A stretch of 64,000 nt of DNA from Bacillus sp. MUM 116 (GTDB lineage: Bacteria > Bacillota > Bacilli > Bacillales > Cytobacillaceae). Each line of letters begins with the position of its first letter. The stretch's first letter is position 1. The stretch covers positions 1 through 64,000 of the forward strand of contig NZ_MLYR01000091.1 of assembly GCF_001866655.1 (NCBI RefSeq), written 5' to 3'. A program made the position numbers and the translations under genes. This document shows positions 54,014 through 63,082 of this stretch, piece after piece. The notes under the pieces were generated by a model, which was given only the letters and a program-made list of their open reading frames with translations, had not been told where the DNA came from and did not search any database.

Positions 54014-54832
54014 ATGCAAAAAGATTTAATGGCGAAACGAATTGCGATTACCGGATCAAGGAAAATAGAAGAAATCAGCACTCTTATTGAAAAACAAGGC
54101 GGCATTCCGGTTGTTCGGCCTTTACAAGGAACAGTACTTTTATCAGAGAAGGAAGTAGAACCGGACCTAATGAGGTTTGTTCGTGATGGAGCGGATTGGG
54201 TAATTTTTACGACTGGAATGGGAACATCCACTCTCTATGAATTGGCTAAGAAAATGGGTGTGGAAAAAGAGTTTTTACAAATTATTCGTCAATCTAAAGC
54301 CGCATCAAGAGGTTATAAAACCCTATCAGCCTTAAAGGAACTAGGTGTAAAACCCGTTGCCGTTGACCAGGATGGGACAACTGGTGGATTAATTAAATCG
54401 CTGGAAATGTTTGATTTAAATGGTAAAAAAGTGATGGTCCAACTTCATGGGGAACAGGCACCAACATTGATTAAGTTTCTTGAAGATAAAGGGGCTTCAG
54501 TATTAAAATTGCTTCCTTACATTCATATTGCTCCAGAAGCTGAAACTGTTGCTACCATCTGTGATGAATTAATAACTAATACGCTGGATGCGGTATGTTT
54601 TACGACTGCAAACCAAGTTCGTTCTTTATTTGATTTTGCAAAAGAAAAAGGCTGGGTTGAGGAAATTTTGGATGCTTTTCAGACCAATACTCTTGCTGTT
54701 GCAGTAGGTAAGGTCACTGCTGAAGCGTTAAGAGAAGAAGCGATAGACAGAGTAATTACTCCTGTAAATGAAAGAATGGGTGCGATGGTGATTGAACTAT
54801 CTCGTTACTATCGGAACAATGTAAAAAAGTAA
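54014..54832 (+). CDS. Uroporphyrinogen-III synthase, HemD-like, stand-alone
   Basis: 272 residues in two lobes: RIAITGSRKIEEISTLIEKQGG and GADWVIFTTGMGTSTL, then DAVCFTTANQVRSLFDFA and VAVGKVTAEALRE, typical of HemD. It closes hydroxymethylbilane to uroporphyrinogen III. No other haem or cobalamin genes lie nearby, so this may be a second copy. A TATAAT at 53973-53978 is a plausible -10. Confidence 0.8.
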   Translation: MQKDLMAKRIAITGSRKIEEISTLIEKQGGIPVVRPLQGTVLLSEKEVEPDLMRFVRDGADWVIFTTGMGTSTLYELAKKMGVEKEFLQIIRQSKAASRGYKTLSALKELGVKPVAVDQDGTTGGLIKSLEMFDLNGKKVMVQLHGEQAPTLIKFLEDKGASVLKLLPYIHIAPEAETVATICDELITNTLDAVCFTTANQVRSLFDFAKEKGWVEEILDAFQTNTLAVAVGKVTAEALREEAIDRVITPVNERMGAMVIELSRYYRNNVKK

Positions 54833-54848
54833 ATATCGTAGAAATGTA

Positions 54849-54881
54849 AAAACGACAGGTGCGAAACACCAGTCGTTTTTT
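54849..54881 (+). terminator. Terminator of the HemD-like gene
   Basis: AAAACGAC pairs with GTCGTTTT and the stem continues with GGTG and CACC around a bulged A; a run of six T ends it. Confidence 0.85.
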
Positions 54882-54956
54882 AATGATTCCGCTCAATATA
54901 TCAAGGAAAACTCCCCAAAATAACGCTATAATGAATAATAGAATTCGCATGGAAGC

Positions 54957-54974
54957 AAGGAGGAGTCCTCCCTG
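54957..54974 (+). promoter_or_regulatory. Ribosome binding site inside a hairpin, with CTG start (citS-like gene)
   Basis: AAGGAGGAGTCCTCCCTG: the Shine-Dalgarno GGAGG can pair with CCTCC three bases later, and CTG is the first in-frame start-like codon, eight bases after AGGAGG. Pairing would hide the site from the ribosome. Confidence 0.55.
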
Positions 54975-56576
54975 AACACAATAAAAATATCACTTCAGAC
55001 GAAAATCTTCGGGCTGGTACTGTCACTTGGGTTATTATTAATCCTTTTGCTGACGGTTTTTTTCAGCTATATGGAAAGCAAACAAATTGAAGAAAACAAA
55101 GGGAGAATGGCATTAGAGATTTCAAAAACGGTATCATTCATTCCTACCATTATCGAGTCTTTTCAAACAAGTAGTCCTTCCAAAACAATCCAGCCATTAG
55201 CAGAAAAAATTCGCAAAGAAACAGGTGCTGAATTTGTTGTGATCGGAAATAAAGACGGAACAAGATATTCCCATCCTTTAAAAACGTTTATCGGAAAGAA
55301 AATGAAGGGTGGAGATAACGAAAGGGCTCTTCAAAACGGGAAGTATTATGTATCAAAGGCTAAGGGGACACTTGGCCCTTCCATTAGAGGGAAATCTCCT
55401 ATTTTCAATCAAAATGGAGAGATTATTGGAATTGTTTCTGTTGGATTTTTATTGGAAGATATCCATCAACAAATTATGAATAATGTGACCAAAGTTTTGT
55501 ACGTCTCACTTTTCGCTATTATGATATCATTATTCGGAAGTATCCTGCTTGGCCGTAATATTCGCAAAGATACCATGGGACTTGAACCCTATGAAATTGC
55601 CCGGCTGTATAAAGAAAAAAATGCCATCTTGCATGCGGTAAAAGAAGGTATTCTTGCGATTGATCAAACAGGAATTATTACGACCATGAACCAACCCGCT
55701 AAAAAACTCTTAAACATTCATGGTTCTGTCCGTCATATGAAGGTGGATGGTCTGTTTCCATTAGACAACTTATATGAAGTATTAAGAACGGGAAGCCCTC
55801 AAATTGATAAAGAAATGAACTGGAAAGATAAAACCGTAATCGTCAGCTGCACACCAGTATACGATGAAAATGAAATTAGCGGAGTGGTCGCATCTTTCCG
55901 GGATAAAACCGAAATAGAGCAAATGCTGAACACGATTTCGGAGGTGAAAAGTTATTCCGAAGACCTTCGGGCACAAACACATGAATTCACGAACAAATTA
56001 TACGTGCTATTAGGTCTGCTCCAGTTAGGAGAATACAACCAAGCCATTGAAATGCTCCAATTGGAAACACAAACACTTCAATTTCAGAATTCTGTTGTAT
56101 TTAATCAATTAAAGGATACAAAAATCCAGGCCATCCTTTTAGGGAAATTGGGGAAAGCATCGGAAAAGAAGGTTCACTTTGAAATTGCTTCGGACAGTTA
56201 TTTGGAACCGTTGCCGCCTCATATAAAACTGTCCAATTTAATTGTCATCCTCGGAAATTTAATCGATAATGCCTTTGAGGCCGTATATGACCTTGAATTT
56301 CCAAGTGTTAAATTTTTTGCAACGGATATTGGCAGTGACATCATTTTTGAGATTGCGGATAATGGAAACGGAATTAGTGAAAATGAATTACCGCTTCTAT
56401 TTCAAAAGGGTTTTACTACAAAGGATGGAACGGAAACGAGGGGTTATGGCCTTTCAAATGCTGAAGAGGCAGTAATAGAGATGGGTGGAATGATTGAGGT
56501 ACAAAGCAGTGGGAGGAGTGGGACTGTTTTTACCGTATATCTTCCTAAAGACAACGATAGGGGGGCAGGATATTGA
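54972..56576 (+). CDS. Sensor histidine kinase, CitA/DcuS/DctS family, apparent CTG start
   Basis: 534 residues from CTG 54972: first membrane span (KIFGLVLSLGLLLILLLTVFF), an extracellular PAS-type sensor (about 40-165, with GADNxRAL-like GGDNERAL), second span (YVSLFAIMISLFGSILL), cytoplasmic PAS, a short dimerisation helix (SEDLRAQTHEFTNKLYVLLG with the phospho-His) and an ATPase domain (LIDNAFEAV, DNGNGISENELP, GYGLSNAEEAV). No in-frame ATG, GTG or TTG precedes TTG 55047, which would start inside the first span without a site. Length equals B. subtilis DctS/CitS. Probably senses citrate or another carboxylate. Confidence 0.85.
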   Translation: MNTIKISLQTKIFGLVLSLGLLLILLLTVFFSYMESKQIEENKGRMALEISKTVSFIPTIIESFQTSSPSKTIQPLAEKIRKETGAEFVVIGNKDGTRYSHPLKTFIGKKMKGGDNERALQNGKYYVSKAKGTLGPSIRGKSPIFNQNGEIIGIVSVGFLLEDIHQQIMNNVTKVLYVSLFAIMISLFGSILLGRNIRKDTMGLEPYEIARLYKEKNAILHAVKEGILAIDQTGIITTMNQPAKKLLNIHGSVRHMKVDGLFPLDNLYEVLRTGSPQIDKEMNWKDKTVIVSCTPVYDENEISGVVASFRDKTEIEQMLNTISEVKSYSEDLRAQTHEFTNKLYVLLGLLQLGEYNQAIEMLQLETQTLQFQNSVVFNQLKDTKIQAILLGKLGKASEKKVHFEIASDSYLEPLPPHIKLSNLIVILGNLIDNAFEAVYDLEFPSVKFFATDIGSDIIFEIADNGNGISENELPLLFQKGFTTKDGTETRGYGLSNAEEAVIEMGGMIEVQSSGRSGTVFTVYLPKDNDRGAGY

Positions 56577-57256
56577 ATAATATCAAGGTAGTGATTGCAG
56601 AAGACGATTTCCGAATAGCAGATATTCACGAAAAATTTTTACAAAAATTTAAGCAAATTGAAGTAGTTGGTAAAGCGTTGAATGGGGAGCAAACCTTACA
56701 ATTAATAAAAAATGAACAGCCTGATTTACTCCTTTTGGATGTATACATGCCGGATATGCTTGGAGCCGAGCTCCTTCCTATTATCCGTGAGAGCTCCCCA
56801 AAAATGGGGATTATTATGGTTACAGCTGCAACCGATAAAGTCTTTCTTGAAAAGGCGATAAGCTATGGAGTAGAAAATTATTTAATCAAACCAGTTAACA
56901 GGGAGCGCTTTGATGAGGTGATTTTCGAATATATTAAAAAACACACGCTGTTAATGTCAAACCAAGAGGTAAATCAAAGCTATGTTGACCTTTTATTTGG
57001 AAAAAATAAAATGGAAAGGTCAGGAAAAAGCACAGGATTGCCAAAAGGAATTGATGAAATCACGCTTGGAAAAGTGAAGGCGGTTTTATATGAAAAAAGA
57101 GACGGTCTTTCAGCAGAAGAAGTGGGACAGGAAATTGGTGCATCCAGGATTACGGCTCGCCGATATTTGGAATATTTAGCGTCGATCAAAGAGGCAAAAG
57201 CAGAAGTGGTTTATGGAATTGTGGGTAGACCAGAAAGGAAATATTATCCAATATAA
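56573..57256 (+). CDS. Response regulator, CitB/CitT/DctR family
   Basis: 227 residues: receiver domain (IAEDDFRIADIHEKFL; phospho-acceptor Asp in LLLLDVYMPDMLG; KPVNRERF) and a C-terminal HTH (SAEEVGQEIGASRITARRYLEYL) with the terminal GRPERKYY motif typical of citrate/C4-dicarboxylate regulators. TTG start overlapping the kinase stop by four bases, with GGGGGGCAGG upstream. Likely activates the transporter gene next door. Confidence 0.9.
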   Translation: MNNIKVVIAEDDFRIADIHEKFLQKFKQIEVVGKALNGEQTLQLIKNEQPDLLLLDVYMPDMLGAELLPIIRESSPKMGIIMVTAATDKVFLEKAISYGVENYLIKPVNRERFDEVIFEYIKKHTLLMSNQEVNQSYVDLLFGKNKMERSGKSTGLPKGIDEITLGKVKAVLYEKRDGLSAEEVGQEIGASRITARRYLEYLASIKEAKAEVVYGIVGRPERKYYPI

Positions 57257-57431
57257 AAGAGGATTGCAAGATCATGTAATCCTCTCATGATTTCAATTGG
57301 AAAAATACCCAATCGTGTGAACAAAATGTACAAAATACCATTTAATTTACGATATTAACATTATTTTGGAAACGTTTTCACCTCAGAAAATTTTGATTAT
57401 TATTAATTTACTAACAAAAGGGGTGAAGACA
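57257..57431. promoter_or_regulatory. Control region of the CitMHS transporter with a cre site
   Basis: TGGAAACGTTTTCA (57367-57380) matches the CcpA cre consensus very well and lies 52 bp upstream of the transporter start. An 8-bp hairpin (57258-57285) without a T-run follows the regulator gene. B. subtilis citM is likewise repressed by CcpA and activated by CitT. Confidence 0.7.
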
Positions 57432-58724
57432 ATGCTTGCAACTTTAGGATTTTTAATGATTATTAGTTTCATGATTTTAATTATGACAAAACGTCTGTCT
57501 GCCATGATCGCTCTAATGGTAGTTCCAGTTGCCTTTGCCTTAATCGGCGGGTTTGGCAAGGAAATGGGTCCTATGGCATTAGAAGGGATCAAAAGTGTTG
57601 CACCAACTGGAATTATGATTTTGTTTGCGATTCTCTTTTTTGGAATTATGATTGATGCGGGAGTATTTGATCCGATTATTCAAAAAATCTTACAAGTGGT
57701 GAAGGGTGACCCAGTAAAAATAGCAATTGGTACAGCCGTACTTGCATTATTAATCTCCCTTGATGGAGATGGAACAACCACTTATATGATTACCATTTCC
57801 GCGATGCTTCCTTTGTACAAACGAATTGGGATGAAGCCGTTGGTTTTAGCGGGGATTGCAGTATCAGCTTCAGGAGTAATGAACCTGCTTCCATGGGGAG
57901 GTCCTACTGCCAGGGTAATGACGGCATTACATCTTGAAATGGGAGATGTATTTACTCCGGTTATTCCAAGTATGATTGGCGGCGTGTTGTTTGTATTGTT
58001 TATGGCATACTGTCTTGGTAGAAAAGAGCGTAAACGGATAGGAGTATTGGAAATTGATCATTCGACAATGGCGTTGATGGCAGCTACAACAGAGGATGCA
58101 TACCTTAAACGTCCAAAGTTAATCCTAGTTAACTATATGCTTACAATTTTACTTTTAGTTGCGTTAATTCAAGAAGTCCTTCCGACAACTGTACTGTTTA
58201 TGATTGGTTTTGCAATCGCTATCACGATCAATTATCCGAATTTGAAAGAACAAAAAGAACGAATCATGCACTATGCGGATAATGCCTTATCTGTAGTTTC
58301 AATGGTATTTGCAGCCGGTATTTTTACTGGAATTCTTACAGGGACAAAAATGGTGGATGCGATGGCAAGTAGCATGATTTCTCATATTCCTGATGCACTT
58401 GGTTCACACTTTGCGCTAATCACGGCCATTATTAGTGCTCCATTTACCTTCTTTATGTCTAATGATGCATTTTACTACGGAGTATTACCTTTGCTGGCAA
58501 AAGCAGCAAGCGGGTTTGGAATTGACCCTGCGATGATTGGACGAGCATCATTACTAGGATTACCAGTCCATCTATTAAGTCCGCTCGTTCCTTCTACTTA
58601 TTTATTAGTAGGGATGGTTGGCGCCGATTTCGGTGATTTACAGCGCTCTTTCTTAAAATGGGCTTGTGGTTCAACAGTGGTCATGATTTTAGTTGCCCTC
58701 GTTTTAACGATTATTCCATTCTAA
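57432..58724 (+). CDS. Citrate-Mg/Ca:H+ symporter, CitMHS family
   Basis: 430-residue transporter with about 11-12 spans. ISLDGDGTTTYMITISAMLPLYKR near residue 120, NLLPWGGPTARVMTALH and FFMSNDAFYYGVLPLL are CitMHS signatures. It takes up metal-citrate complexes (CitM with Mg, CitH with Ca); which metal cannot be read from the sequence. ATG 57432 follows AGGGGTGAAG. It is preceded by the two-component genes and a cre, as in the B. subtilis citST-citM locus. Confidence 0.9.
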   Translation: MLATLGFLMIISFMILIMTKRLSAMIALMVVPVAFALIGGFGKEMGPMALEGIKSVAPTGIMILFAILFFGIMIDAGVFDPIIQKILQVVKGDPVKIAIGTAVLALLISLDGDGTTTYMITISAMLPLYKRIGMKPLVLAGIAVSASGVMNLLPWGGPTARVMTALHLEMGDVFTPVIPSMIGGVLFVLFMAYCLGRKERKRIGVLEIDHSTMALMAATTEDAYLKRPKLILVNYMLTILLLVALIQEVLPTTVLFMIGFAIAITINYPNLKEQKERIMHYADNALSVVSMVFAAGIFTGILTGTKMVDAMASSMISHIPDALGSHFALITAIISAPFTFFMSNDAFYYGVLPLLAKAASGFGIDPAMIGRASLLGLPVHLLSPLVPSTYLLVGMVGADFGDLQRSFLKWACGSTVVMILVALVLTIIPF

Positions 58725-58725
58725 A

Positions 58726-58755
58726 AAAAGAGCTCCTATAAATAGGGGCTCTTTT
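58726..58755 (+). terminator. Terminator after the CitMHS gene
   Basis: AAAAGAGCTCCTAT and ATAGGGGCTCTTTT form a 14-bp stem (one G-U pair) with a 2-base loop, effectively a 4-base loop, ending in T residues. Confidence 0.85.
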
Positions 58756-58782
58756 GGACTTTGTAAAATTCAGGAGAATCAT

Positions 58783-59706
58783 ATGTATATATTTTTTCAA
58801 ATTTTATTGAATGTTGTTTTACCTGTATTTCTTTTAATAGGGGCAGGTGTATTCCTGCATCGGAAATTTCACTTTGACATGAACACGCTATCAAAATTAA
58901 ATACGTATTTTTTAATGCCGGCAGTCAGTTTTTCAAATATTTATCAAAATAATGTGGGGGGAAAAACACTCCTGCATATCCTTGGATTTTTATGCTTACA
59001 AGCTCTATGCTTGATGGTCATCAGTACGCTCATTTCTAAGGCAGCCAAATTTGATAACGGTTTATCGTCAACTTTTAAAAATAGCATAGTTCTCAATAAC
59101 TCTGGAAATTTTGGTCTTCCTGTCAGCCAGCTGGTATTTCATCAAAACCCATTAGGCGCATCCATCCAAATCATTGTGATGATTTTTCAAAATTTGCTTA
59201 CCTATACCTACGGGCTGCTGAATTCTGTTTCCGTTGATGGCGGAAAAATAAAAGCAATGAAAGAGTTTCTGAAGAACCCGGTTATCTATGCTTTTTTGTT
59301 AGGACTGCTGCTTCACACCTTTCATATAAAAATACCTGAATTTTTGTGGTCACCTGTTAAAAATACATCTAATGCTTTTCTGGCAGTGGCGCTTGTAACG
59401 CTAGGGGCACAAAGTGCTTTTCTAAAAATTACACGGTTTTCTTTACCGCTGGTTTTAAGTCTCGTTGGCCGGCTTATTCTTTCTCCGGCTATCGCTCTTC
59501 TAATTATTTATACGTTAAAATTGGATGGTACGACAGCGCAGGCTTTGTTTATTGCAAGTTCTTTCCCAACTTCCAGAAACAGTGCGCTTTTCGCATTAGA
59601 ATACGATAATCATCCGGAATACGCTGCACAAGTGGTATTGATGTCAACGATGTTCAGCATGGTTACCGTAACAACAGTTGTGTTTTTATCCTCAATTTTA
59701 TTTTAG
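58783..59706 (+). CDS. Transporter of the auxin efflux carrier (AEC) family
   Basis: 307 residues with about ten spans. NVVLPVFLLIGAGVFLHRK at the N-terminus, NSGNFGLPVSQLVF near residue 105 and SFPTSRNSALFALEY near 265 are AEC-type. Bacterial members move malate or other carboxylates, consistent with the citrate genes upstream, but the substrate is unproven. CAGGAGAA precedes the ATG. Confidence 0.82.
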   Translation: MYIFFQILLNVVLPVFLLIGAGVFLHRKFHFDMNTLSKLNTYFLMPAVSFSNIYQNNVGGKTLLHILGFLCLQALCLMVISTLISKAAKFDNGLSSTFKNSIVLNNSGNFGLPVSQLVFHQNPLGASIQIIVMIFQNLLTYTYGLLNSVSVDGGKIKAMKEFLKNPVIYAFLLGLLLHTFHIKIPEFLWSPVKNTSNAFLAVALVTLGAQSAFLKITRFSLPLVLSLVGRLILSPAIALLIIYTLKLDGTTAQALFIASSFPTSRNSALFALEYDNHPEYAAQVVLMSTMFSMVTVTTVVFLSSILF

Positions 59707-59809
59707 TTATCTTTTTACTTGATTTAAGCGCTGGAAAGGTAATAGAGAGGATGTTTTTAAACGGATGTGTTAAAATATTCATGTAATTCTGTTAAAGGAT
59801 GTGTCGGGT

Positions 59810-60736
59810 GTGAAATACATAAACATTGCCAATACTGATTTAAAAGTTTCAAATATGATTATGGGGAATATGCGCTTAACTCAGCTTTCTTTGCCAGAAG
59901 CGGAAAAATTAATCCGGACAGCTATGGAGGAAGAAATCAATTTTTTTGATCACGCAGATATTTACGGAGAAGGGCAATGTGAGGAAATTTTTTCAGATGC
60001 CATTCAGATGAATTCAAAAATCCGGGAAAAAATGATTTTGCAAAGTAAGTGCGGAATTCGGGCTGGTGAAGGCTATTTTGATTTTTCCAAGGAGCATATC
60101 TTAAAGTCTGTCGACGGTATTTTAAAAAGGTTAAAAACCGATTATCTGGATATTTTGCTGCTTCACCGCCCAGATCCATTAATGGAGCCTGAAGAGGTGG
60201 CAGAGGCGTTTGAGGAACTTTATACAAGTGGTAAGGTTAAGTATTTTGGGGTATCGAACCATAATCCGGCACAGATTGCCTTATTGCAAAAGTACATACC
60301 TTATAAGTTAATCGTCAACCAAGTCCAGTTAAGTGTCGCCCATACTCCGATTATTGATTCGGGCATTGCTTTAAATATGAAGATTGACCAATCGGTTAAC
60401 CGCGATAGCAGTGTTTTAGAATATTGCCGTTTGAATGACATCACCATGCAGGCATGGTCACCATTCCAGCATGGCTTCTTTGATGGAGTATTTTTTGGAG
60501 ATCAGGAGCGTTTTCCAGAGTTGAATAAAACCATCGACTTGATTGCAAAGAAGTATGGTGTTACGAATACCGCAATTGCAGTGGCTTGGATTACACGCCA
60601 CCCGGCTAACATTCAGGTCGTTCTCGGTACGACAAATCCACAAAGATTGAGTGATGCCTGCCAAGGTTCTGAACTTAAATTAACAAGAGAAGAATGGTAT
60701 CAAATCTATAAAGCGGCGGGAAATATAGTGCCATAA
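59810..60736 (+). CDS. Aldo/keto reductase (YcsN/YdhF-like)
   Basis: 308-residue NADPH-dependent AKR barrel: NFFDHADIYGEGQCEE (Asp, Tyr), Lys in LQSKCGIRA, and His in DILLLHRPDPLM complete the tetrad; the cofactor end reads VLGTTNPQRLSDA. GTG 59810 lies ten bases after AAAGGA; the GTG at 59801 abuts that site. Substrate unknown. Confidence 0.85.
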   Translation: MKYINIANTDLKVSNMIMGNMRLTQLSLPEAEKLIRTAMEEEINFFDHADIYGEGQCEEIFSDAIQMNSKIREKMILQSKCGIRAGEGYFDFSKEHILKSVDGILKRLKTDYLDILLLHRPDPLMEPEEVAEAFEELYTSGKVKYFGVSNHNPAQIALLQKYIPYKLIVNQVQLSVAHTPIIDSGIALNMKIDQSVNRDSSVLEYCRLNDITMQAWSPFQHGFFDGVFFGDQERFPELNKTIDLIAKKYGVTNTAIAVAWITRHPANIQVVLGTTNPQRLSDACQGSELKLTREEWYQIYKAAGNIVP

Positions 60737-60742
60737 TATTTG

Positions 60743-60778
60743 AAAAATCGACAGGGTGACAGGCCCTGTCGATTTTTT
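60743..60778 (+). terminator. Terminator of the aldo/keto reductase gene
   Basis: AAAAATCGACAGGG and its complement pair over 14 bp around a 7-base loop and end in TTTTTT. Confidence 0.92.
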
Positions 60779-61080
60779 GTCTGGAAGGACAAATTGTAAT
60801 GAAGAACACAGAAAACTATCTTTCCAACATGGAATAATGTACAATATTTCCTAATAAGATTAAGGAAAATATCCTGTAAAAACACTATCTTCACAAGCAT
60901 CGGCAATCATTCTTCAACAAAGAAAGGCGATTGCTGAAGAAACCCAAAGAAGTATGAAATTTCCTGTCTAAAAAATATAAAAATAGTGACAAACTGACAC
61001 GAAAATTGATTATAATTAATATAAAGTTATTATTTTTGTGATTTTTGTAAAATTAGCCTGCAACAAAGGAGGTTTACCAC
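60779..61080. other. Intergenic stretch before the DUF2062 gene
   Basis: No gene is supported here. GCAATC and GATTGC form a loose inverted pair around 60903-60933. TATAAT at 61012-61017 is a possible -10 for the next gene, with GTGACA 19 bases upstream as a poor -35. I see nothing else. Confidence 0.35.
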
Positions 61081-61644
61081 ATGAGCATAAGACAAAAGCG
61101 GTATAATTTTTTTCAGCGCATAGGGCGCGCTTTTAGGTTAAACTTTTTAAAACTTTTTCGTTCTCCTGGCGGGGCTAAAAAAGTATCATTGGGATTCGCC
61201 ATTGGTTTTGGTTTGGAAATGCTTGTGATTTCATCTGCATCACTTATCTATATATTGTTTATCCCGGCAGTCCGTCTGGCAAAAGGCTCATTTCCCGCCG
61301 CAATCATTGGAAATGTAATTGGCAAACTAACTTTTCTTCCGGTAATCCTTTTACCTTTTGCTAAAAAACTCGGGAAAACAGTTTTTCCTATGAAAGTTAA
61401 TGTTGGTCATAGTGTACCTTTTTCTTTTGATAAATTAATGCATGGGGATTTTAGTGTTCTGATTAACATACTTCATGGTGGAGTACATGTGTTAATTGGA
61501 ATGACGATATTTGGGATTGTCCTTGGCGTTCTCTCTTACTTCATTGTTTACTATTTGTATGAAAAGCAAAAAACGAAACGACTTACCAGAATACGCGATA
61601 AACAAGCACTTCGCAAAAATAACCTGAATAAAACGTTAGTGTAA
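61081..61644 (+). CDS. DUF2062 membrane protein
   Basis: 187 residues. The DUF2062 layout is visible: basic N-terminus, SPGGAKKVSLGFAIGFGLEM, then three further hydrophobic segments (SSASLIYILFIPAVRL, AAIIGNVIGKLTFLPVILL, LIGMTIFGIVLGVLSYFIVYY) and a basic tail. Function unknown. AAAGGAGG precedes the ATG. Confidence 0.8.
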   Translation: MSIRQKRYNFFQRIGRAFRLNFLKLFRSPGGAKKVSLGFAIGFGLEMLVISSASLIYILFIPAVRLAKGSFPAAIIGNVIGKLTFLPVILLPFAKKLGKTVFPMKVNVGHSVPFSFDKLMHGDFSVLINILHGGVHVLIGMTIFGIVLGVLSYFIVYYLYEKQKTKRLTRIRDKQALRKNNLNKTLV

Positions 61645-61733
61645 ATCTTCCACGGTTTAGGATTGATGAAGAATTATTGGAAATGGCGGTTAACATCTTT
61701 GTTCGTGCGGTATTTAAATTTTTAAAGTAAACT

Positions 61734-61767
61734 AAAGGTCTGCCCAATCTATTCCGGGCAGACCTTT
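61734..61767. terminator. Bidirectional terminator, DUF2062 / hydroxyacid dehydrogenase genes
   Basis: AAAGGTCTGCCC and GGGCAGACCTTT make a 12-bp stem with a 10-base loop, T-rich on the plus side. It lies immediately downstream of the minus-strand dehydrogenase. Confidence 0.88.
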
Positions 61768-61769
61768 TA

Positions 61770-62723
61770 CTAATATCCGCGCTTTCGATCCACGATTCCG
61801 TGTAAAGTTTGACCATTTAAATACCTTTTTACATTATCCGCAAAAAATTGAGTCACACCTTCAATTGTGCTAGGACCGGACAAATGCGAAGTGACATAGA
61901 CATTTGGCAAGGAATAAAAAGCATGGTCCTTTGGTAGTGGTTCAGTTTCAAACACATCTAGGATTGCCGCTCTTAGGTGTCCTTCCTCGAGGACGGATTG
62001 TAAATCATTTTCAGCAATCAGTGCACCTCGTCCCACATTAACAAGACAGCTATCAGACTTCATAGCCAAAAGGATGTTACGGTTGATAACATGATAGGTT
62101 TCGTCGGTTAACGGAAGTGTAAGAACAAGGTAATCAAGTTCGCTTACAAAATCCTTCCACTGATTTGGAGTAAAATGGTGATCCACAATTCCGGTCATTT
62201 TTCCACTAAAACTTAATCCGTAAACTTTCATATCAAAGGCCCTTGCCTTCCGGACAATTTCTGCCCCAATCGAGCCAAGTCCTGCGACCCCAATCGTTTT
62301 ACCGTTGAGGGATTCAGAAATAAAGGAATCCCAGGCCCGTTCAGTTTGAGCTTTCCTCATGCGGGGAATTTCTTTTACTATGTATAAAAGATAAGCAAAA
62401 ACATATTCAGAGATATAGGTGCCAAACTGGTCCACAATTCTTGTAAGGATGATGTTCTCTGAAATAGACGTGTCGGCCACTAAATCATTAACCCCTGCCC
62501 CCATAGACTGAAACCAGCGGACAGATGAAGCATTCGGCGAACTCAGGAGCTGGGTGGGAAATTTCCAACCCAAAATAATTTCGGAGTTAGGTAAAAATTT
62601 TTCTGCTTCTTCATTAGTTGTTGCGGCTCTCACAGAAGTAAAACCACTTTCACGTACGCTTTTCGCATACTCTTCAGCATGATTTGGATCAAAGACTAGT
62701 ATGGTAGGCTGTATTAAATTCAT
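61770..62723 (-). CDS. D-2-hydroxyacid dehydrogenase (NAD-dependent)
   Basis: 317 residues with the family's split catalytic domain and a central Rossmann fold: GVAGLGSIGAEIVRKA near residue 145, substrate Arg in NVGRGALI, Glu in DVFETEPLP and the catalytic His in VTSHLSGPS. Similar to phosphoglycerate dehydrogenase and glyoxylate/hydroxypyruvate reductases; substrate not assignable. AAAGGAGTG precedes the ATG. Confidence 0.86.
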   Translation of the reverse strand: MNLIQPTILVFDPNHAEEYAKSVRESGFTSVRAATTNEEAEKFLPNSEIILGWKFPTQLLSSPNASSVRWFQSMGAGVNDLVADTSISENIILTRIVDQFGTYISEYVFAYLLYIVKEIPRMRKAQTERAWDSFISESLNGKTIGVAGLGSIGAEIVRKARAFDMKVYGLSFSGKMTGIVDHHFTPNQWKDFVSELDYLVLTLPLTDETYHVINRNILLAMKSDSCLVNVGRGALIAENDLQSVLEEGHLRAAILDVFETEPLPKDHAFYSLPNVYVTSHLSGPSTIEGVTQFFADNVKRYLNGQTLHGIVDRKRGY

Positions 62724-62946
62724 AAAATCACTCCTTTACAATTTATCAACGCTAAATTATAGATAGTAGCTTTTCAAATGGTACTAGACAAATAGTCCTA
62801 TAAGGTACAATCCTTCTCGCATAACACTACAAAATAATCTGAATAATTTTACGCTTTGTCTAATGAAAGCGCTCATCATTACCAATATAATTAAGTTAAC
62901 ATTAGAATTAGTCAGAATTCAAGATAAAAAAGAGAGGTGAGCAGTA

Positions 62947-63082
62947 ATGGAGGCAGAAGTAGTTTTTATCAACGGGGAAGTGATTACGGCTATGGGGAAT
63001 GTGTTCATTACATGTATCCTGCCCGCGATTTTATTGACCAGGGAATTATACCTGCGGCTGGTTCGGATGCATCTGTTCGAGG
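62947..63082 (+). pseudogene. Collapsed amidohydrolase (YtcJ/Amidohydro_3 type) remnant
   Basis: A good site (GAGAGGTGAGC) and ATG 62947 begin MEAEVVFINGEVITA, the standard N-terminus of YtcJ-type amidohydrolases. After about 18 codons the match stops, and in another frame RDFIDQGIIPAAGSDASV follows (about 63019-63075), the conserved C-terminal AxGSDxPV region of the same family. More than 400 residues between the two are missing and the frame is shifted, so the gene is dead through a large internal deletion. Confidence 0.65.

Noticed and set aside
60706-60906. 66-codon minus-strand frame after the aldo/keto reductase
   Set aside because: It overlaps the reductase end and its terminator, has no site and no family resemblance.
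62863-62877. cre-like TGAAAGCGCTCATCA before the amidohydrolase remnant
   Set aside because: The closing CA is one base out of register with the cre consensus.
3581-63000. CRISPR arrays, tRNA, rRNA, T-box or riboswitch structures
   Set aside because: I looked for regular spacer repeats, tRNA cloverleaf or T-box signatures in the gaps and saw none; long gaps are explained by promoters, terminators or repeats.
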